In this document: positions 6,190-7,589 of the stretch, in pieces | Numbering within the stretch: the first letter of the stretch is position 1 | Layout of the letters: each line of letters starts with the position of its first letter | From: Methanobacteriota archaeon | GTDB taxonomy: Archaea; Thermoplasmatota; Poseidoniia; Poseidoniales; Thalassarchaeaceae | NCBI GenBank assembly: GCA_002712575.1 | Contig: PATZ01000006.1 | Location: 6,788-14,376, forward strand | Direction: 5' to 3' | DNA length: 7,589 nucleotides | Position numbers and translations under genes: made by a program | The notes under the pieces: model-generated | What the model saw: only the letters and a program-made list of their open reading frames with translations | Database searches by the model: none | What the model was told of the DNA's origin: nothing

Positions 6190-7547
6190 TCTTTTAATAT
6201 ATCAATATATTTTTTAAGTACGCTATTAAGTTTCAAATTATATGCTTTAGCTAATCCTCCCATTTTAGCAAGCGTTTCATTATCGCATTCGTTTAACTCT
6301 TTAAGATATTTCGTAATATTTTCTTGAACTGGAATAGATTTATTATCTTCTATAATAGTTATACCTTTTTCTTTTCCTAAATTTATAATTTCCTCATAAA
6401 AATTTTCAATATTTGGTCCTACAAGAATTGGTTTTCCATAGTGAGAAGGTTCGATAATATTTTGCACGCCTCTTTTTGAATATCCTCCACCAACATAAAC
6501 ATATTTTGCTCCAGAATAATATTTTGGCAAATCTCCAAAGGTATCAATAATTATTACACCTGAAAAATTTCTCTTAAGTACAGGGTTTCCTTTTGCTAAA
6601 TCAGTCAAAAGATGAGCTTCAATACCATTTTTATAAAAAAATATTTTTATCCTATTTGCCCTTTTTATGTGTCTTGGTGCGATGACTGTGACAATATCCT
6701 TTTCTGACAGCTCCTTTATTCCTTGAAGAAAATATTTCTCGTCAGGCTCATGGGTTGAGGCCATTAGAAAATAACCATCTTTATTTGAAAAATGTAATCT
6801 TTTCTTTGAAGTCCAATATGGCCCGAATTCTTTATTGTCTATTTCAGCATCCCGAACAATTGATTTATTATATTCATATGTTTTTTCGTTCCTTTTTGTT
6901 GAAGGTTTATCTCTAAAATCAGGTACATACGAATATTTCAAATTTCCAATAGATAATAGATTCTCTTCATCTATTCCTAATTTTCTATACTTTTCTCTCT
7001 CATAGCCAGATTTGCATAATATTAAATTCGTATTTTTCAAAGCTTCTTTATATATATTTTTAATGAACTTAGTCTTATGTAAATTTTTTTGTATTCTTGC
7101 GTTAATAATACAAAGTTTAATTTTTTTACTAGCACAAACTTTGTAAAAATTGCTCCATATTTCCGTCTCGTAAATTAGTACATTTTTGATTTGGGATAAT
7201 TTTAGCCATTTGTGAATTATAAACTTATAATCAAGAGGGAAATAAACAACATCTAAATTTGGGAACAGTTGTTGGGCACGCGCCTTTCCTGAAAATGTGT
7301 TCGTAGATATTAAAATATTATTTGATTTTACAATTTCTGTAATTAATTCTTTTGCTCCATTAATTTCACCAAGTGAAGAGCAATGAATGCATATGCTATT
7401 TTTGTTTTCTAATTTTAGTATTGACCCTAAACGGTTTTTGATAATAGCGAGATCACGTTTTCTGATACTTAATATCAAAAAATAGATTATAGCAAACGGA
7501 AAAATCAATAATAAAGCTGTTGAATAAATAAATTTATAGTAAAGCAT
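6171..7547 (-). CDS. waaA: 3-deoxy-D-manno-octulosonic acid (Kdo) transferase
   Basis: WaaA (KdtA) transfers Kdo from CMP-Kdo to lipid IVA at the inner membrane. This GT30 protein has an N-terminal membrane anchor (about 5-28, followed by RKR at 29-31). Next come HCSSLGEINGAKELI (55-69, with Glu61 at the catalytic Glu position), STNTFSGKARAQ (81-92), YETEIWSN (126-133), INARIQ (148-153) and IGNLKYS (200-206). The CMP-Kdo half has ASTHEPDE (263-270), IAPRHIKR (289-296), DTFGDLPKYYSGAKYVYVGG (335-354) and GVQNIIEPSHYGKPILVGP (360-378). At 458 residues it is longer than usual (E. coli 425), mostly because about 58 residues, not about 30, separate GNLK from ASTHE. The ATG directly follows the stop of an upstream minus-strand frame and has no Shine-Dalgarno, so coupling is likely. 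Beside kdkA, single-Kdo activity is the plausible specificity. Confidence 0.95.
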   Translation of the reverse strand: MLYYKFIYSTALLLIFPFAIIYFLILSIRKRDLAIIKNRLGSILKLENKNSICIHCSSLGEINGAKELITEIVKSNNILISTNTFSGKARAQQLFPNLDVVYFPLDYKFIIHKWLKLSQIKNVLIYETEIWSNFYKVCASKKIKLCIINARIQKNLHKTKFIKNIYKEALKNTNLILCKSGYEREKYRKLGIDEENLLSIGNLKYSYVPDFRDKPSTKRNEKTYEYNKSIVRDAEIDNKEFGPYWTSKKRLHFSNKDGYFLMASTHEPDEKYFLQGIKELSEKDIVTVIAPRHIKRANRIKIFFYKNGIEAHLLTDLAKGNPVLKRNFSGVIIIDTFGDLPKYYSGAKYVYVGGGYSKRGVQNIIEPSHYGKPILVGPNIENFYEEIINLGKEKGITIIEDNKSIPVQENITKYLKELNECDNETLAKMGGLAKAYNLKLNSVLKKYIDILKEKNFIN

Positions 7548-7589
7548 TTAGTTAAGCCAGCTATTAACGACCTTAAGATCGTCAATAGA
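7548..7589 (-). CDS. 3' end of an unidentified gene upstream of waaA (partial)
   Basis: The minus strand reads SIDDLKVVNSWLN and then TAA at 7550-7548, directly against the waaA ATG at 7547. A stop abutting the next start is typical of operon junctions and fits the tight packing of this window. Thirteen residues are too few to name the protein. A second minus-strand frame is also open here, so coding is likely but not proven. Confidence 0.45.
   Translation of the reverse strand, partial: SIDDLKVVNSWLN
7561..7588 (-). promoter_or_regulatory. RNA hairpin just upstream of the waaA start
   Basis: Minus-strand bases 7588-7577 (CUAUUGACGAUC in RNA) pair with 7572-7561 (GGUCGUUAAUAG) to make a 12-bp stem closed by a UUAA loop (7576-7573). 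Ten pairs are Watson-Crick and two are G-U (7583 with 7566, 7578 with 7571). The same DNA read on the plus strand has A-C mismatches there, so only the presumed transcribed strand folds fully. The stem ends 13 bases before the waaA ATG. No U-run follows, so it is not an intrinsic terminator; translational control, RNA processing or chance are the alternatives. Confidence 0.4.

Noticed and set aside
6196..6211. AATATAT-CA-ATATATT inverted repeat near the end of waaA
   Set aside because: Seven A/T pairs inside coding sequence are expected by chance at this base composition.
1..7589. A mobile island, defence system or biosynthetic cluster
   Set aside because: No integrase, transposase, direct-repeat boundary, toxin or nuclease gene was seen; every complete gene but the small zinc-finger gene belongs to an LPS-core or glycosyltransferase family, and base composition looks uniform.

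Overview
The window is a compact, AT-rich (roughly 30% G+C by eye) piece of a Gram-negative chromosome. It encodes most of the lipopolysaccharide (LPS) inner-core pathway. Gene content suggests a gammaproteobacterium: an HldE fusion kinase/nucleotidyltransferase, WaaF, HldD, an OpsX-type heptosyltransferase beside a KdkA-type Kdo kinase, and WaaA. The strong A/T bias, near-zero intergenic space and scarce Shine-Dalgarno sequences suit a streamlined marine lineage such as SAR86. That placement is inference and was not checked against a database.

Layout. Bases 2-34 look like the last codons of an upstream gene, most likely ilvE. A plus-strand run follows: a small CHCC zinc-finger protein (13-240), a GT2 glycosyltransferase (262-1062), hldE (1059-2540) and waaF (2547-3533). 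It meets, tail to tail with a 34-bp overlap, a minus-strand pair: the OpsX/WaaC-type heptosyltransferase (5480-4422) followed by hldD (4420-3500). kdkA (5495-6181) diverges from opsX with 14 bp between start codons, then converges on minus-strand waaA (7547-6171) with an 11-bp overlap. The 42 bases upstream of waaA read as the end of another minus-strand gene, whose stop codon abuts the waaA ATG.

How the genes fit together. WaaA adds Kdo to lipid A precursor, KdkA phosphorylates that Kdo, and the OpsX-type enzyme adds heptose I. WaaF adds heptose II and the GT2 enzyme probably adds a further sugar. HldE and HldD make the ADP-heptose donor; GmhA and GmhB are not in the window. The kdkA/opsX adjacency matches my recollection of Haemophilus influenzae, where a single phosphorylated Kdo is used, and predicts the same core type here.

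No rRNA, tRNA, CRISPR array, insertion sequence, phage gene or origin was seen, and no gap between genes exceeds 21 bases. I did not find a wholly new system. The points most worth checking are an A10 run that may put the zinc-finger gene's natural ATG out of frame, a 12-bp RNA hairpin before waaA whose two non-Watson-Crick positions pair as G-U only in the transcribed strand, and an insertion of about 28 residues in WaaA.
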